Under the pieces are notes generated by a model. That model did not search any database. It was not told the DNA's origin and saw only the letters and a list, made by a program, of their open reading frames with translations. This document shows positions 57,060 to 64,000 of a stretch of DNA of 64,000 bases, piece by piece. Position 1 is the first letter of the stretch. Each line of letters begins with the position of its first letter. A program made the position numbers and the translations under genes. Origin of the DNA: Bradyrhizobium sp. CIAT3101 (lineage in GTDB: Bacteria > Pseudomonadota > Alphaproteobacteria > Rhizobiales > Xanthobacteraceae); NCBI RefSeq assembly GCF_029714945.1, contig NZ_CP121634.1, forward strand, positions 3,245,001-3,309,000, read 5' to 3'.

Positions 57060-57080
57060 GCCCGGTCAACCGGACCGGGC
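57060..57080 (-). terminator. Hairpin after the 57-aa gene
   Basis: 7-bp stem GCCCGGT / ACCGGGC with a 7-base loop, 22 bp after the stop of the minus-strand small gene. No clear T-run. Confidence 0.4.
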
Positions 57081-57102
57081 GATCCATCGCAGGCAAGCCG
57101 GA

Positions 57103-57276
57103 TCAGGCGAGCTGATCGATCCGCGTGCCCTGGCCCGGCGGCAGCGGCGCGGGCGGCGTCGGTTGATAGGTCGGGTCGTTGTCCTTGGTCTTGGTCTGGT
57201 CGTCCGGCTGCTTGGTCGTGTCGTAGCTCGGGACCACGATCGTCACAGGCGGCGGCGCAACGCTGGAAACGCTCAT
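57103..57276 (-). CDS. Small Pro-rich protein of unknown function (57 aa)
   Basis: 57 residues from ATG 57276 with GAGG 12 bp upstream. Begins SVSSVAPPPVTIVVPSYDTT, then a charged stretch (KQPDDQTKTKDNDPTYQPT) and ends PPAPLPPGQGTRIDQLA. No signal peptide or membrane segment; probably disordered. Larger in-frame starts reach 57447 but run through Arg-rich shadow sequence. I recognise the general type from Bradyrhizobium but not a function. Confidence 0.55.
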   Translation of the reverse strand: MSVSSVAPPPVTIVVPSYDTTKQPDDQTKTKDNDPTYQPTPPAPLPPGQGTRIDQLA

Positions 57277-57481
57277 CCACAAATCCTCACAGATTGAAAC
57301 AATTGACCCTGCCCTGTGAGGGACGAAAGCTCCGTCAAGCCAATTGTTAAAATGCGAGGGATCTGGTGCGAAAAGGAAGGCGTTTTCGCGCCCGACATCA
57401 CACTGCGCTCGCAATGACGGAGTCTGTGGCCGCTTGCGAAGCGACACATGCGTGTCGCGACTGCGGTGAGAGCAGCTCGGC

Positions 57482-57961
57482 CTACTCGTCCTTCGGCCGC
57501 GTGATCGTGATCGCGGCTTCCGTCTTGGTGCGCGTGCATTCCATGTTGAGGCGCTTGTAGCGCATCGTCACCTTGTCGCCGCGCAACAGGCCCATGCGCT
57601 TCAGGCAGCGCGTCGCGCCGGTCGTGGTGTCGTCCTTCGTCACCGTGAAGATGATCGCGGCCGCGGACGCCACCAGATCATAGAATTGCGGCGTCGGCTT
57701 GCGGTCGCCCTTGGCATAGAGCTCGTTGGAATAGGTCTGTCCCTGCGACCGGCAACCGAGCGACAGCTCCTTCGCTGCCGGGTGGGTGAGGTAGATGATA
57801 TTGGCGGCCTTGAAGTTCACCTTCAGTCCGTCGATGCCGCCGGCGAGCTGCTTTGCGATGTCGTCGCACTGGTCCGCGCGCGCAGGCGCGGCGAGGGTCA
57901 CAAGGCCGATGATTGCGGCGGCGACCACAATCGCGCCGCGGACGTGCAGTTTGAAAATCAT
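57482..57961 (-). CDS. Secreted protein of unknown function (159 aa)
   Basis: 159 residues from ATG 57961, with AAGGGG about 9 bp upstream. Signal peptide (FKLHVRGAIVVAAAIIGLVTLAAPARA), mature start DQCDDIAKQLAGGIDGLKVNFKAANIIYLTHPAAKELSLGC. Two or three later cysteines (C in RCLKRMG, MECTRTKT) could pair. A repeated strand pattern is seen in the C-terminal half (AIIFTVTKDDTTTG; VTMRYKRLNMECTR). No family recognised. Single gene. Confidence 0.75.
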   Translation of the reverse strand: MIFKLHVRGAIVVAAAIIGLVTLAAPARADQCDDIAKQLAGGIDGLKVNFKAANIIYLTHPAAKELSLGCRSQGQTYSNELYAKGDRKPTPQFYDLVASAAAIIFTVTKDDTTTGATRCLKRMGLLRGDKVTMRYKRLNMECTRTKTEAAITITRPKDE

Positions 57962-58209
57962 GATGAAAAGCCCCTTGAGCGCGCGCATTCAACCGTCGCC
58001 GCGCGCGAAGCGCAAGGGGTGCAACCCGGCTTGATTGGGCACAACTACGACCCCCCTCTGATCGAAGGAGGGGGTAGGAAAATGGTCGCAATGGCCCCGA
58101 ATCCGGATGCCCCGGCCGCGCCGGAACGCCTTCCCTTTGCGGCAAAAAAGCTTAGAACGCTTCTATGCTTAGAGGCCCGCGAGGGCTCCAGAACCCCGAG
58201 ATTGCCCCC

Positions 58210-59865
58210 ATGAACGCTCCCACCGCCTTCCCCGACGCCTCAAAACCCGTCCCGCCTTACAAGCACACCCCGCTGTTCCCGCTGGGCAAGGACGAGACGC
58301 CCTACAAGAAGATCACGGCCGAGGGCGTCCGGGTCGAGAAGGTCCTGGGCAAGGACATGCTGGTGGTGTCGCGTGAGGCGCTGCGGGCGCTGTCGGAGGC
58401 GGCTTTCGGCGACATCAACCATTATCTGCGCCCGGGCCATCTGAAGCAGCTCCGCGCGATCCTGGAGGACGGCGAGGCGAGCCCGAACGACAAGTTCGTG
58501 GCGCTGGACTTTCTGAAGAATGCCAACATCGCCGCCGGCGGCGTGCTGCCGATGTGCCAGGACACCGGCACCGCCATCATCATGGGCAAGAAGGGCTGCA
58601 ACGTCATCACCGACGGTGACGACGAGGCGGCGCTGTCGGAAGGCGCGCGCGATGCCTATTTGCGCCGCAATCTGCGCTACTCGCAGGTCGCGCCGCTCTC
58701 GATGTACGAGGAGAAGAACACCGCCAACAACATGCCGGCGCAGTGCGAGATCTACGCCGAGGGCGACGACGCCTACAAGTTCATGTTCATGGCCAAGGGC
58801 GGCGGCTCCGCCAACAAGAGCTTCCTGTTCCAGGCCACGCCGTCCGTCCTGACCAAGGACCGGCTGCTCGCCTTCCTGAAGGAGAAGATCCTGACGCTGG
58901 GCACCGCTGCGTGCCCGCCTTATCACCTTGCCATCGTGATCGGCGGCACCTCGGCCGAGCTCTGCATGAAGACGGTGAAGCTGGCGTCGGCGCGCTATCT
59001 CGATGCGCTGCCGACCCACGGCTCGCCCGACGGCAACGCCTTCCGCGACGTCGAGATGGAGAAGGAAATCCACAAGATGACGCAGTCGCTCGGCGTCGGC
59101 GCGCAGTTCGGCGGAAAATATTTCTGCCACGACGTGCGCGTGATCCGCATGCCGCGCCACGGCGCCTCGCTGCCGATCGGGCTCGGCGTGTCCTGCTCAG
59201 CCGACCGCCAGGTGCTCGGCAAGATCACCAAGGACGGCGTCTATCTCGAGGAGCTCGAGCACAACCCCGCGCAATATCTGCCGCAGGTCGAGGAGTCGCT
59301 CGGCGGCGAGGTCGTCAAGATCGACCTCAACCAGCCGATGAAGGACATCCTTGCGACGTTCTCCAAGAACCCGATCAAGACCCGGGTCTCGATGACCGGC
59401 ACCATGATCGTCGCGCGCGATAGCGCCCATGCGAAGCTGCGCGAGCGGCTCGAGAAGGGCGAGCCGCTGCCGGATTACTTCAAGAACCATCCGGTCTATT
59501 ACGCCGGTCCCGCCAAGACGCCCGAGGGCTACGCCTCCGGCGCGTTCGGCCCGACCACGGCGGGCCGCATGGACTCCTTCGTCGACCAGTTCCAGGCCGC
59601 GGGCGGCTCGATGGTGATGGTGGCCAAGGGCAATCGCGCGCCTGCCGTGCGCGAGGCCTGCAAGAAATATGGCGGCTTCTATCTCGGCTCGATCGGCGGT
59701 GCGGCGGCGAACCTCGCCGAGCACTGCATCAAGAAGGTCGAGGTGCTCGAATATCCCGAGCTCGGCATGGAAGCGATCTGGCGCATCGAAGTCGTCGACT
59801 TCCCGGCCTTCATCATCATCGATGATAAGGGGAACGACTTCTTCAAGGAATTGAATCTGGGCTAG
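58210..59865 (+). CDS. fumA: Class I fumarate hydratase
   Basis: 551 residues from ATG 58210. N-terminal part carries [22 protein letters not shown]; the middle has [41 protein letters not shown]; later [12 protein letters not shown]. These three cysteines (in MCQD, AACPP and VSCSA) bind the catalytic [4Fe-4S] cluster. The C-terminal domain (~375-551) has [19 protein letters not shown] and [26 protein letters not shown]. It catalyses fumarate to malate in the TCA cycle; oxygen-sensitive class. Single gene with a strong terminator. Confidence 0.97.
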   Translation: MNAPTAFPDASKPVPPYKHTPLFPLGKDETPYKKITAEGVRVEKVLGKDMLVVSREALRALSEAAFGDINHYLRPGHLKQLRAILEDGEASPNDKFVALDFLKNANIAAGGVLPMCQDTGTAIIMGKKGCNVITDGDDEAALSEGARDAYLRRNLRYSQVAPLSMYEEKNTANNMPAQCEIYAEGDDAYKFMFMAKGGGSANKSFLFQATPSVLTKDRLLAFLKEKILTLGTAACPPYHLAIVIGGTSAELCMKTVKLASARYLDALPTHGSPDGNAFRDVEMEKEIHKMTQSLGVGAQFGGKYFCHDVRVIRMPRHGASLPIGLGVSCSADRQVLGKITKDGVYLEELEHNPAQYLPQVEESLGGEVVKIDLNQPMKDILATFSKNPIKTRVSMTGTMIVARDSAHAKLRERLEKGEPLPDYFKNHPVYYAGPAKTPEGYASGAFGPTTAGRMDSFVDQFQAAGGSMVMVAKGNRAPAVREACKKYGGFYLGSIGGAAANLAEHCIKKVEVLEYPELGMEAIWRIEVVDFPAFIIIDDKGNDFFKELNLG

Positions 59866-59869
59866 CCTG

Positions 59870-59905
59870 CTTTCACCTCTCCCCGCTTGCGGGGAGAGGT
59901 GAAAG
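59870..59905. terminator. Bidirectional terminator between fumA and the SH3 gene
   Basis: 16-bp perfect stem CTTTCACCTCTCCCCG / CGGGGAGAGGTGAAAG with a CTTG loop, between convergent genes. This CACCTCTCCCCGC hairpin is also widespread between genes in this group. Confidence 0.75.
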
Positions 59906-59907
59906 AG

Positions 59908-60828
59908 CTAGCTGCAATTCGTGACCTGGTTGGAGCACAGCGCGCGCCACCAGCCGCGGACGCCGTCCTCGCTCTCGACCAGGCCCCAGAGGCCACTGCA
60001 CGCAAAGATGCGCTTCGGCCCGCCGTCGGTGTCGATCGCGCCGCCGAGCTCGCGCTGGGCAGGCATCCATTTGGCATCGACGAACGGCGCCTGAAACAGG
60101 CCGCCCATGCGCGTTGCGCCATTGGCGTAGGACGCGCCGACTTTGTTGGAAGCGACCCAGCCGCGGCCCGCGTAAGGCTTCGGCGCGCTGTGCGGATACC
60201 GCTTCTCGTCCTCGTAATCCTTGCCGGGCGGCCTCGCGCCTTCGATCAGGAACCAGCCGTCCCGAAAGCCGATGATGCGGAATTCGGTGAGCCAGCCGCC
60301 ATCGGGCGTGTTCTCGGCGCCGCCAAGCTTGAGCCGGTAAGGCGGCGGCAGGGTCCCGAGCACGCGCGCCTTCGCTGAAGGCTCGGCGCGGACGTTGAGG
60401 CCGTTCGGATCCTTGTCGATCGACCAGGCGCCGAGATCGCAGGGCTCGGTACGTTCGGGCAGTGTTGCCCGCTTGGCGGCGAGATCGGCATGCAATTTTG
60501 CGAAATCGGTGTCGTCGTTGTCAGGATCCGGCGCGGCACGCGGCTTCAGTTCGGCTGACAGTGCACGCGTTGCATCCGGCGTCAGCGTGACGACGAGGGC
60601 CTGGCGCGCGGCGAACACGCTTGCCGGTGTCTTCGGATCGTTCGACGACGCAGGATAGACGGCGAGATAGCCGGTCGAACCTTCGGTCTTGTAGGCGGTG
60701 CCGGCAACGTAGCCTGCCGGCACCATGGCGAGCGCGCTTGCGCGCCACGCCGGTTGAGTGTCATCCGCACGCGCCGCTTGTGCCGCGACACACAGGATCA
60801 CTGCCGCGATACGATGGAGGGCACGCAT
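59908..60828 (-). CDS. Secreted bacterial SH3-domain protein
   Basis: 306 residues. Signal peptide ending AAQAARA (~21). Residues ~25-135 form an unknown domain (AMVPAGYVAGTAYKTEGSTGYLAVYP). A bacterial SH3 domain lies at ~145-235: DPNGLNVRAEPSAKARVLGTLPP and IIGFRDGWFLIEGA to GRGWVASNKVGASY. C-terminal region has RIFACSGLWGLVESEDGVRGWWRALCSNQVTNCS with three cysteines. SH3 proteins of this type bind peptidoglycan or metals in the periplasm. Convergent with fumA. Confidence 0.82.
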   Translation of the reverse strand: MRALHRIAAVILCVAAQAARADDTQPAWRASALAMVPAGYVAGTAYKTEGSTGYLAVYPASSNDPKTPASVFAARQALVVTLTPDATRALSAELKPRAAPDPDNDDTDFAKLHADLAAKRATLPERTEPCDLGAWSIDKDPNGLNVRAEPSAKARVLGTLPPPYRLKLGGAENTPDGGWLTEFRIIGFRDGWFLIEGARPPGKDYEDEKRYPHSAPKPYAGRGWVASNKVGASYANGATRMGGLFQAPFVDAKWMPAQRELGGAIDTDGGPKRIFACSGLWGLVESEDGVRGWWRALCSNQVTNCS

Positions 60829-60843
60829 GAATGCCGCGCGGGC

Positions 60844-61140
60844 TTACGCGCGCGCGCCGGTGAACGGGAAGCTGCCCATCGGGCCGATGCCCATCTCGCC
60901 GCTCATGCTGTCGCCGGAAACCTTGCCTATGAACTCGAGCGTCAACGGCATCGGATTGGTGATGGAGACCTTCCAGTTGACGGCGTCGCCGCTGACGGTG
61001 CCGTCGAAGATCTCGGCGGTATTGCCTTCCGCGCCCTGCGTGCCCGTGAGCGTGCCGCCCGCTTCCTTCAGGCTCAGCGTCGCCTGGCGTTCGCCCATCG
61101 GCGTCGTCATGGTCAGATTCCAGTTGCCGTCCACGGCCAT
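60844..61140 (-). CDS. Small protein of unknown function (98 aa)
   Basis: 98 residues from ATG 61140. A compact all-beta pattern: MAVDGNWNLTMTTPMGERQATLSLKEAGGTLTGTQ, then FDGTVSGDAVNWKVSITNPMPLTLEFIGKVSGDSMSGEMGIGPMGSFPFTGAR. This GTLTGT...VSGDxxxWxVxIxxP...GxxxGDxxxG pattern recurs in short bacterial proteins, probably a small lipocalin-like barrel. Located 15 bp upstream of the SH3 gene start on the same strand, so possibly co-transcribed with it. Function unknown. Confidence 0.7.
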   Translation of the reverse strand: MAVDGNWNLTMTTPMGERQATLSLKEAGGTLTGTQGAEGNTAEIFDGTVSGDAVNWKVSITNPMPLTLEFIGKVSGDSMSGEMGIGPMGSFPFTGARA

Positions 61141-61260
61141 TCGCGTCTCCCGAACAATGTCCCGGCGGGCTGCGATGATCCGCAACCAGTCCTGGGTCGA
61201 GCGTATAGCGCAACTTGGCTCGCGCGCCTAACGTGCCTTCAACGCTTCTTGGGGCGGCAT

Positions 61261-61815
61261 TCAGGCGCGGGCGGCGGCGCGTCGGCGGCTGGTGACGACG
61301 AGCCTGAACACCACGTACTGCACGGCAAAGGCGAGGGCCTTGGCGCCACCTGCGACCGCCGAGATGTAGAACGCCCACAGCTTCAGATCGCCGGTGGCGG
61401 CGACCGCGATCGTGCCGGCGCCGAGGACGAACATCAGCGCGGCCCAGGCATAGCCCGCGGCGGTGACGTATTCCGGCGCGGTCTCGACCACGATCGGCGG
61501 CATGTAGCGCAGCATCCAGCCGCGCTTGAGCATGATCGCGCCGATCGCGAAATGCGCGATCGCAGGCTTGGCCAGCATGAAGCGGGGATCGTTGGTCAGC
61601 AGCGTGACGGTGCCGAGCACGATGACGAGCGCGACGCTCGCATAGGTCATGTAGCCGAGCTCGCGCCCCTTGATGCGGGCATGGACCACTTGCGCGATCG
61701 CGCCGGCAATCGCGACCGATGTCGCGAGGATGACGTTGTCGGTGACGAGGTAGATCACCAGGAAGACGATGGCCGAGAGGAAGTCGGAGGCGAGGCGGGC
61801 GAATACGTCCTTCAT
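61261..61815 (-). CDS. Intracellular septation protein A-like (IspZ/YciB family) membrane protein
   Basis: 184 residues from ATG 61815. Five membrane helices. N-terminal FARLASDFLSAIVFLVIYLVTDNVILATSVAIAGAIAQV matches the start of IspZ/YciB; RGWMLRYMP and AGYAWAALMFVLGAGTIAVAATGDLKLWAFYISAVAGGAKALAFAVQYVVFR follow. YciB takes part in envelope maintenance and septation in E. coli. The main septation gene of this organism may be elsewhere. Follows a related membrane protein gene by 13 bp. Confidence 0.75.
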   Translation of the reverse strand: MKDVFARLASDFLSAIVFLVIYLVTDNVILATSVAIAGAIAQVVHARIKGRELGYMTYASVALVIVLGTVTLLTNDPRFMLAKPAIAHFAIGAIMLKRGWMLRYMPPIVVETAPEYVTAAGYAWAALMFVLGAGTIAVAATGDLKLWAFYISAVAGGAKALAFAVQYVVFRLVVTSRRRAAARA

Positions 61816-61828
61816 GGTCGGTCCTGTC

Positions 61829-62404
61829 TCACTGCGCTTCGGTGAGCGCGCCGGCGGGCGCACCATACTTGATCTGGCGATATTCGGGATACCATTTGGT
61901 GAAGTAGATCGCGCTGTTGCGGGCGGCGAAGGCAACTGCAAGGCCGAGCCAAACCGGCAGGCCCGGGAAGTAGAGCAGCACGATGTTGGCGGCCATCATC
62001 AGCAGCGCGGCGACGGTCCACGCGCCGGTGATGATGTAATTGGCGGTGAGGAAGCCGGGCATCGCCGCGGTCTCGGCCGGCACGGATTCGATCGCGTATT
62101 GTAGCGTGAACGGCCGGCGCGCCAGCATCGAGCCGAGTGAGATGACGAAGATGCCGATATCGACCGAGAGCTTGACGCCGAGGCTGCCGAGCTTCGGATC
62201 GAACAGCACGAGGGTGAGGCCGATGCCGGCGAACAGGATCGCCGAGCCCGCGGCCAGGATCTTCACCGAGCGGCCGCAGGCCACGTCGACCGCGATGGTC
62301 GCAAGGCAGATGGCGGAGGCCACGAACACGCTGGTCGCGGCCGACGTCACCATCATCAGGAAGGTATAGACGCCGTAGGGGGCAAGGATCAGGAAGATCG
62401 TCAT
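61829..62404 (-). CDS. Polytopic membrane protein, septation-family-like partner
   Basis: 191 residues with five or six membrane helices: FLILAPYGVYTFLMMVTSAATSVFVASAICLATIAV, AAGSAILFAGIGLTLVLF, LSVDIGIFVISLGSMLARRPFTLQYA, then two more to FAARNSAIYFTKWYPEYRQIKYGAP. The RRPFTLQYA segment after a helix pair recalls the IspZ layout, so this may be a distant relative of the gene 13 bp downstream; the two may form one unit. Function unknown. Confidence 0.68.
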   Translation of the reverse strand: MTIFLILAPYGVYTFLMMVTSAATSVFVASAICLATIAVDVACGRSVKILAAGSAILFAGIGLTLVLFDPKLGSLGVKLSVDIGIFVISLGSMLARRPFTLQYAIESVPAETAAMPGFLTANYIITGAWTVAALLMMAANIVLLYFPGLPVWLGLAVAFAARNSAIYFTKWYPEYRQIKYGAPAGALTEAQ

Positions 62405-62479
62405 GGTCGCCTCGGTCGAACCAATCTTTACGATGTCAAGATTGATAGTTCAGGGTCGGCGCCGGGTCAAGCGAAATCT

Positions 62480-62962
62480 TTACAGTGTCAAAATGATATG
62501 GATGACCTGTAAAAATTCAATTGTTGCAATGGCTTGATCCGATATTTCGTCGGCGACGGCCGCCCAGGGCAGGCGCGACAGGATGGTCAGCGCGGTGCTG
62601 ATCAGCAGGCCGATGGTCAGGAAGATGCTGCCGCCGCGGCAGATCGTGAATTTGAGCGAGCCCGGCGTCGCGTACATGCCAAGCGGATGCAGCAGCCGCG
62701 ACAGCACCAGCGCACCCATCAACAGGTGAATGCGCAAGGGCGATGCGCCGGACATTTCGAGAAACGCGACCATCAGCGTGATGATCGGAACGTATTCCAT
62801 GAAATTGCCATGGGCACGGATCGCGCTGCGCAGGCCTTCACTGCCGCCATCGTTGAACGGGGCGTTGCTGTTTCGCCGCAGCCGGATCACTTGCAGCGCA
62901 AGCGCGGCGTAGATCAGCGCGAGGATCGCGAGATAGTTCGCCGTGATCGAGGGCATGTGCAT
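62480..62962 (-). CDS. MAPEG-family membrane protein
   Basis: 160 residues from ATG 62962 (a second ATG two codons later is possible). Four membrane helices. MAPEG pattern: ALALQVIRLRRNSNAPFNDGGSEGLRSAIRAHGNFMEYVPIITLMVAFLEMSGAS, then LLMGALVLSRLLHPLGMYATP. The RAHGNFMEYVP segment matches the RAQxNxxE glutathione-binding loop of the family (eicosanoid and glutathione metabolism in animals; function unclear in bacteria). Larger in-frame ORF to 63451 is shadow sequence. Starts ~45 bp after the carotenoid oxygenase stop. Confidence 0.85.
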   Translation of the reverse strand: MHMPSITANYLAILALIYAALALQVIRLRRNSNAPFNDGGSEGLRSAIRAHGNFMEYVPIITLMVAFLEMSGASPLRIHLLMGALVLSRLLHPLGMYATPGSLKFTICRGGSIFLTIGLLISTALTILSRLPWAAVADEISDQAIATIEFLQVIHIILTL

Positions 62963-63006
62963 GCGAGGCCTCGCTGGTGGTGCAACCGCAACGACAGGGG
63001 AGGGAG

Positions 63007-64000
63007 CTACTGCGCTCCCACCCAATTGCCGTGAAAGCCGTCGGGCACGCGATGGCCGAGCTGCACCAGCGCGGCGGGGCCGGCCTCGATGTCGGTGGCG
63101 TTGAACACGGCGAGGTCGCTGCGGTTTTCCCGCGCGCGCCAGACCACCGCCAGCAGCCAGCCGTCGCCTTCCTCCGCATCCTTCGATCGCTCGACGAACA
63201 CGGGCTCGGAGATGGTGTCGCCGGCCGGCAGCAGATATTGCCCGAGCCGCTTGCCGGTGCCGTCGACGTGGACGATGCCTGATAACGCGCCGAACATCTG
63301 CATTCGCGGATTGGCGCAGGCGTACCAGCCGTGACGGCTCTTCAAGCCGGCGCGGCGATCGTCGATGCGGGGGAATTCGCCGGTGACGTCGTCGAGATAA
63401 GTCTGCTGAAAGCGGTCGGTATTGCCGGAGAGATCGAACGTCCAGCGACAATGGCGCGCGAATGATTTGTCGGGATTGGTCGGCCTTCCGTCGGGATGCG
63501 GAAACAGCGGCGCTTCCTCGAACTGCATGACGTCGGCGACGATGCGGTCACCGTCCTCCCAGGCATTCATGACGTGGAAGACGTAGCAGGCCTCGGCGCG
63601 GAACCAGACGATGTCCTTCGCCGTTCCATTGCGCTTCATCACGCCGACGTAGGAGCCCTTCTCCGGCTCCCAGGCATAGGGCGGCTTGCCGCTCATCGCG
63701 CGCTCCATGCTGCCGGTGATCGGCAGGACTGGAAACAGCACGTGATTCCTGGTGACGATGAAGTCGTGCACCATGCTGGCATAGGGTGTGTCGAAACGCT
63801 CGAAGCGCGTCACCTTGCCGCTTGCGTCGATCGATCCGTAGGAGAGGGCGGGTGTCAGCGGTCCCGCCGCATTGTAGCCGAAGAACACCAGCTCGCCCGT
63901 GACCGGATCGACCTTCGGATGCGCGGTGAAGGCGCCCGCGATGCGGTTCTGATAAGTGTGATAGCCGCGCGTGGCCAGCGTGCCCGGCTCGATTTCGGTC
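63007..64000 (-). CDS. Carotenoid oxygenase (RPE65/CCD family), 5' end cut by window
   Basis: Only the C-terminal ~330 residues are in the window; the frame stays open to 64000. Four histidines that bind Fe(II) are placed as in carotenoid cleavage dioxygenases: TAHPKVDPVTGELVFFGY, YASMVHDFIVT, CYVFHVMNAWEDGD and DGFHGNWVGAQ at the end. Also RKSRHG-like SRHGWYACANPRM and EPVFVERSKDAEEGDGWLLAVV are typical. The family cuts carotenoids or stilbenes (such as resveratrol and lignin-derived compounds) with O2. Substrate cannot be read. The MAPEG gene follows on the same strand. Confidence 0.92.
   Translation of the reverse strand, partial: TEIEPGTLATRGYHTYQNRIAGAFTAHPKVDPVTGELVFFGYNAAGPLTPALSYGSIDASGKVTRFERFDTPYASMVHDFIVTRNHVLFPVLPITGSMERAMSGKPPYAWEPEKGSYVGVMKRNGTAKDIVWFRAEACYVFHVMNAWEDGDRIVADVMQFEEAPLFPHPDGRPTNPDKSFARHCRWTFDLSGNTDRFQQTYLDDVTGEFPRIDDRRAGLKSRHGWYACANPRMQMFGALSGIVHVDGTGKRLGQYLLPAGDTISEPVFVERSKDAEEGDGWLLAVVWRARENRSDLAVFNATDIEAGPAALVQLGHRVPDGFHGNWVGAQ

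Noticed and set aside
57678..58213. Overlapping frames on both strands around the 57482-57961 gene
   Set aside because: The minus-strand gene has a clear signal peptide and ribosome site; the others lack both.
62963..63451. N-terminal extension of the MAPEG gene to 323 residues
   Set aside because: The added part overlaps the carotenoid oxygenase gene and is Arg-rich shadow sequence.

Overview
The window is one strand of a GC-rich alphaproteobacterial chromosome, most likely Bradyrhizobium or a close relative. Three things point there: four very large tandem flagellins carrying the beta-rich inserts known from Bradyrhizobium (DUF1522-type, from memory); the CckA/CtrA/FlbT/FlaF/FliX/CheL style of flagellar control shared with Caulobacter; and dispersed hairpin repeats of kinds I associate with Bradyrhizobium genomes. 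I saw no rRNA, tRNA, transposase, prophage or CRISPR array.

Layout. 1-1006 is the 3' end of a FlgL-like hook-filament junction gene. 1079-6224 is a tight four-gene operon (glycosyltransferase-like, fold-type-I PLP enzyme, ATP-grasp ligase, PLP decarboxylase) with a perfect CtrA box in front; it is not a standard flagellar operon and is my best candidate for an undescribed system. 6297-17874 holds flbT (minus), four flagellin genes each with its own terminator, and flaF. 17887-21501 holds two small flagellar-locus proteins, then flgI-cheL-flbY (minus) divergent from fliX. 21527-26912 is a non-flagellar cassette: two HxlR regulators, each divergent from an NAD(P)-dependent reductase gene, plus dksA, a PhyH-like dioxygenase and a hydratase. 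27061-30551 is flgF-flgG-flgA-flgH (minus), divergent from fliL-fliM-small membrane protein-motE (30936-33879). 33937-38858 is an island with a VCBS-repeat secreted protein, a FecR-domain protein, a TPR protein and a small protein. 39104-42889 encodes a 1261-residue TPR protein. 43336-45101 is fliO-fliP (minus), divergent from flgB-flgC-fliE-fliQ-fliR-flhB (45464-48881). cckA follows at 49036-51618.

From 51.8 kb onward the window is general chromosome: a Tim44-like protein, a lectin-like secreted protein, a glutathione transferase, a membrane methyltransferase, a LuxR-type regulator, small secreted proteins, class I fumarase, a bacterial SH3 protein, an IspZ-like membrane pair, a MAPEG protein and the C-terminal part of a carotenoid oxygenase cut by the window end.

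How the parts fit. The flagellar genes encode the rod (flgB, C, F, G; fliE), the P and L rings (flgI, flgH, flgA), the export gate (fliO, P, Q, R; flhB), the switch (fliM), the stator side (fliL, motE) and the filament. CtrA-type boxes (TTAA-N7-TTAA) lie before the 1079 operon, fliC4, the 1261-residue TPR gene and flgB, with near matches before fliX and flaF. A second palindrome, CGGCA-N5-TGCC, lies before fliC1, flgI/fliX, flgB, fliO and, imperfectly, fliL; it looks like an FlbD-type (ftr) element. Sigma-54-like -24/-12 elements sit before flgF and flgI. With cckA in the same locus, the window reads as a Caulobacter-type cell-cycle-controlled flagellar hierarchy.
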